This document shows positions 31,614 to 34,041 of a stretch of DNA of 34,041 nt, piece after piece (the first letter of the stretch is position 1; the number at the start of each line of letters is the position of its first letter). Under the pieces are notes generated by a model that was given only the letters and a program-made list of their open reading frames with translations, made no database searches and had not been told where the DNA came from. Origin of the DNA: Planctomycetota bacterium (GTDB lineage: Bacteria; Planctomycetota; Phycisphaerae; FEN-1346); assembly GCA_016782785.1 (NCBI GenBank), contig JADHXV010000005.1, forward strand, positions 1 to 34,041. Direction: 5' to 3'. A program made the position numbers and the translations under genes.

Positions 31614-32531
31614 CTACTCGTACCGAATCCGCGGGTCCAGGAACGCGTACCCCACGTCCACCGCCAGGTTGAACGCCACGAGCAGCACGGCGTACAACAG
31701 GACCGTGGCCAGGATAAGCGGGTGGTCGCGGTGCAGGGCCGAGTCCACAAAGTGCTGGCCCACGCCGGGGATCGCAAAAATCTTCTCGATGACGAACGAC
31801 CCCGTGAAGATGCCCGCCGCCGCCGGGCCCAGGTACCCGAGCACCGGCAGCCAGGCGTTGCGCAGGGCGTGGTCGAGCAGGACCCGCCTCTCGGCCAGGC
31901 CCTTGGCCCGGGCCGTCCGGATGTAGTCGGCCGAGAGGACCTCCAGCATGCCCGTCCGCACCAGCCGGGCGATGTAGGCAGCCGGCAGGGCGCCCAAGGC
32001 CATCGCCGGCAGGATGACCTGCTCCGGGCTCCCCCAGCCGCCCACCGGCAGCCACCGCAGGGTGAACGAGAACAGGCCCATCAGCACGGTGGCGATGACG
32101 AACGAGGGCTGGCTGATGCCGATCATTGCGCCCGTCATCGCCGCGTAGTCGATGAGCGTCCGCGGACGGGCCGCGCTCGCCACCCCCGCCGACGTCCCGA
32201 CCACCACCGCCAGCCCGAGCGCCGCCAGGCCCAGGCTCAGGCTCACCGGGAACGCCGGGGCCAGGATGTCGCGGATCACGTTGCGGTTCTCGTACCGGAT
32301 GCTCGGCATGCCCCGAAGGGTCACCAGGTCCCACGCGAACCGGGCGTACTGGTACACCGGACGGTCCACGTAGTACTTCTCCTGGCGGGCCTTGAGGACC
32401 TCCTCCGGGACGCCCTTCTCCTGGATGAACGGGCTGCCGGGCGCGGCCCGCATCAGCAGGAACGCCACCGTATAGATCACGATGAGCGTGGGGATGAAGT
32501 ACAGCAGCCGGCGGAGAATGTAGTGCACCAT
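31614..32531 (-). CDS. OppB/DppB-type ABC transporter permease
   Basis: A 305-residue permease subunit pairing with OppC. It opens with MVHYILRRLLYFIPTLIVIYTV, the standard OppB first helix, then LLMRAAPGSPF. Five more helices follow, with the EAA loop SADYIRTARAKGLAERRVLLDHALRN. The end FVIEKIFAIPGVGQHFVDSAL to DVGYAFLDPRIRY is typical. ATG 32531 was preferred to an in-frame GTG at 32591 because it gives the standard N-terminus and has AAGG 9 bases upstream. It is the first gene of a minus-strand unit with oppC and perhaps the methyltransferase. The ligand (peptide, nickel or oligosaccharide) cannot be inferred without the binding protein. Confidence 0.93.
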   Translation of the reverse strand: MVHYILRRLLYFIPTLIVIYTVAFLLMRAAPGSPFIQEKGVPEEVLKARQEKYYVDRPVYQYARFAWDLVTLRGMPSIRYENRNVIRDILAPAFPVSLSLGLAALGLAVVVGTSAGVASAARPRTLIDYAAMTGAMIGISQPSFVIATVLMGLFSFTLRWLPVGGWGSPEQVILPAMALGALPAAYIARLVRTGMLEVLSADYIRTARAKGLAERRVLLDHALRNAWLPVLGYLGPAAAGIFTGSFVIEKIFAIPGVGQHFVDSALHRDHPLILATVLLYAVLLVAFNLAVDVGYAFLDPRIRYE

Positions 32532-32562
32532 GCGCGGCGCCTTGCCTGGTCGCGTGGCACGG

Positions 32563-32591
32563 AGGATAATGCCCCGACGCGCAAAACGCAA
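32563..32591 (-). promoter_or_regulatory. possible promoter of oppBC
   Basis: On the minus strand TTGCGT (32591-32586) precedes TATCCT (32568-32563) with a 17-base spacer, giving a leader of about 25 bases. Matches are 3 and 4 of 6, so this is weak support. Confidence 0.35.
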
Positions 32592-32713
32592 GAGAAGGCC
32601 TGGCCCCCGACTTCCTACCGGGGCTTGTGGGAGCCGGTTTTTTGCGGTTCCCTTTTTCGCCCGGCGGGCTAAAGATGGTAAGCCAAACCGACCCGCGTTT
32701 CAGGGGTGAACGT

Positions 32714-33988
32714 ATGCGACAGACTTTTCTGCTGGCGACGACCGCCGGTCTGCTGGCCGCGATGGCCGTCACTCTGCCGACCGCGACGGCCGCGGCCGAA
32801 GAGTGGCCCGCCTGGCGCGGGCCCCGCGGCGACGGCACCAGCACCGAAACCGGCGTCCCCCTGCGCTGGAGCGCCGACGAGAACGTCGCCTGGAAGACGC
32901 CTATCCCCGGCAAGGGCCACTCCTCGCCGGTCGTCTGGGGCGACCGCGTCTTCGTCACCACCTGCATCGAAGAGCAGGGCGCGCGGCTGCTTCTGTGCCT
33001 CGACCGGCGCACCGGCAAGGTGCTTTGGAAGCGGCCCGTTCTGACGGCCCCGCTCGAGAAGAAAAACAAACTGAACTCGTACGCCTCGAGCACGCCCGCG
33101 ACCGACGGCCGGCACGTCTGGGTCACCTTCCTCGACGCGCCGCACCCGCGCGTGGTCTGCTACACCGTCGACGGCGAGGAGGTCTGGCGCGCCACGCCCG
33201 GCGAGTTCCACTCCATGCACGGCTACTGTTCCAGCCTGATACCGTATAAAGACATGATCATCCTGAATGCCGACCAGGACGCCGTCCTGCCGCTGCGGGC
33301 CTACATCGTGGCGTACGAGAAGGCCACCGGCAAGGAACGCTGGCGCATCGACCGGCCGAACCGCGTCCGCTCGTACACGCCGCCCGCCATCTTCCAGGCC
33401 GCCGGAAAGATGCAACTGGTCGTCTCGGGCGCGAAGTGCGTCGCCTCGTACGACCCCGACACCGGCCGGCAGCACTGGCTCATCGACGGGCCCACCGAGC
33501 AGTTCTGCGCCAGCCTCGTCTTCACCGATGGCCTCTTCATGATGACCGGCGGCTTCCCCGAGTTGCACATCATCGGCATCCGGCCGGACGGCACGGGCAA
33601 CGTGACCGACACGCACGTGGCGTGGCACATCGAGAGCCGTACGATTGCCTCCTACGTGCCGTCGCCCATCGCCGAGGGCAAGCACTTCTTCGTGGTGTCC
33701 GACGCCGGCCTGGCCACGTGCCTCGAGGCCGCCACCGGGCGGATCCTCTGGTCCGAGCGCCTCGGCAAGCACCACAGCGCCAGCCCCGTGTCGGCCGAGG
33801 GCCGGCTGTATTTCCCGGACGACGCCGGCACGATGCACGTTGTCCGTGCGGGCTCGGAGTTCGAGGTCCTGGCGCGCAACGACCTGGGCGAAGAGTGCCG
33901 CGCCTCGCCCGCCATATCGGGCGGCCAGATATTCCTCCGCGGCCTCCGGCACCTGTTCGCCATCGCGAAGGGTGACGAAACCCAATGA
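32714..33988 (+). CDS. exported PQQ-type beta-propeller protein
   Basis: A 424-residue protein with a Sec signal peptide (about 1-28, LLATTAGLLAAMAVTLPTATAAA). The mature part starts EEWPAWRGPRGDGTSTETGVPLRW, the standard opening of planctomycete PQQ-like (YVTN/outer-membrane assembly type) propellers. Blade motifs recur as DRRTGKVLWKR, EKATGKERWRI, DPDTGRQHWLID and EAATGRILWSE. Family members are structural or ligand-binding; no quinoprotein catalytic residues were identified, so enzymatic dehydrogenase activity is not claimed. AGGGGTG precedes ATG 32714. It is divergent from oppB with 182 bases between them. The stop is followed by 53 non-coding bases to the window edge. Confidence 0.88.
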   Translation: MRQTFLLATTAGLLAAMAVTLPTATAAAEEWPAWRGPRGDGTSTETGVPLRWSADENVAWKTPIPGKGHSSPVVWGDRVFVTTCIEEQGARLLLCLDRRTGKVLWKRPVLTAPLEKKNKLNSYASSTPATDGRHVWVTFLDAPHPRVVCYTVDGEEVWRATPGEFHSMHGYCSSLIPYKDMIILNADQDAVLPLRAYIVAYEKATGKERWRIDRPNRVRSYTPPAIFQAAGKMQLVVSGAKCVASYDPDTGRQHWLIDGPTEQFCASLVFTDGLFMMTGGFPELHIIGIRPDGTGNVTDTHVAWHIESRTIASYVPSPIAEGKHFFVVSDAGLATCLEAATGRILWSERLGKHHSASPVSAEGRLYFPDDAGTMHVVRAGSEFEVLARNDLGEECRASPAISGGQIFLRGLRHLFAIAKGDETQ

Positions 33989-34041
33989 CCACGCGCACAT
34001 TTAGTACTACAGCGCCACTTGTCGCGCGGCCCGTACGGGCC

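Overview
The window is a GC-rich (clearly above 60 percent) bacterial chromosome segment, densely coded, with many GTG starts and short intergenic gaps. The gene mix suggests an uncultivated or little-studied member of the Planctomycetota or a close relative: a pilM-N-O-P-Q type IV pilus block with divergent, alanine- and arginine-rich proteins; Tat-exported GH29 and GH10 glycosidases; a PQQ-type beta-propeller protein; and numerous REP-like palindromes. This assignment is inference from gene content; no rRNA is present to confirm it.

Region 1 (1-14072, all plus strand) is a type IV pilus / type II secretion-like locus. After a 600-nt leader comes a GspG/PilA-type major prepilin followed by a strong terminator. 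A second structured leader precedes a small membrane protein and a GspH/FimT-type minor prepilin. PilM, PilN, PilO, a PilP/GspC-like protein and the secretin PilQ follow, then a TPR lipoprotein. The operon continues into a signalling block: membrane histidine kinase, single-domain response regulator, GAF plus HD-GYP phosphodiesterase, STAS protein, and a GspE/PilB-family protein. That last protein keeps an MshEN domain (a known c-di-GMP binding fold) and the four-cysteine zinc motif but has lost the Walker A lysine and the Walker B/Asp-box signature. This c-di-GMP-degrading enzyme next to an apparently dead c-di-GMP-sensing ATPase is the most unusual system in the window.

Region 2 (14050-19900) is housekeeping: a coiled-coil/TPR exported protein and ribosomal protein L21 (minus), trpB-trpA (plus), a small anchored protein and RarA/MgsA AAA+ ATPase (minus). 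rarA has a good promoter placed so close to the ATG that its mRNA should be leaderless.

Region 3 (19950-21130) is a mobile/repeat island. A Y1 (HUH) transposase of the REP-associated type is flanked by about 94-bp direct repeats that carry its own translation-initiation region. It is followed by almost three 101-bp tandem units with the same hairpin inverted, then by a 42-bp, three-unit tandem repeat that reads in frame into the next gene.

Region 4 (21130-25090) holds two unrecognised genes with overlapping stop/start, a cysteine synthase, and a PLP aminotransferase on the minus strand with a well-formed promoter.

Region 5 (25230-29680) is a carbohydrate cluster: GH29 alpha-L-fucosidase and GH10 xylanase-type enzymes with nearly identical Tat leaders, and a secreted lipoprotein of unknown function, separated by REP-like elements. 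Region 6 (29790-34041) has a SAM methyltransferase and the OppB/OppC-type permease pair on the minus strand, with a GGTGTCAGGCACC palindrome in inverted copies in and next to oppC, and a divergent PQQ-like propeller protein.
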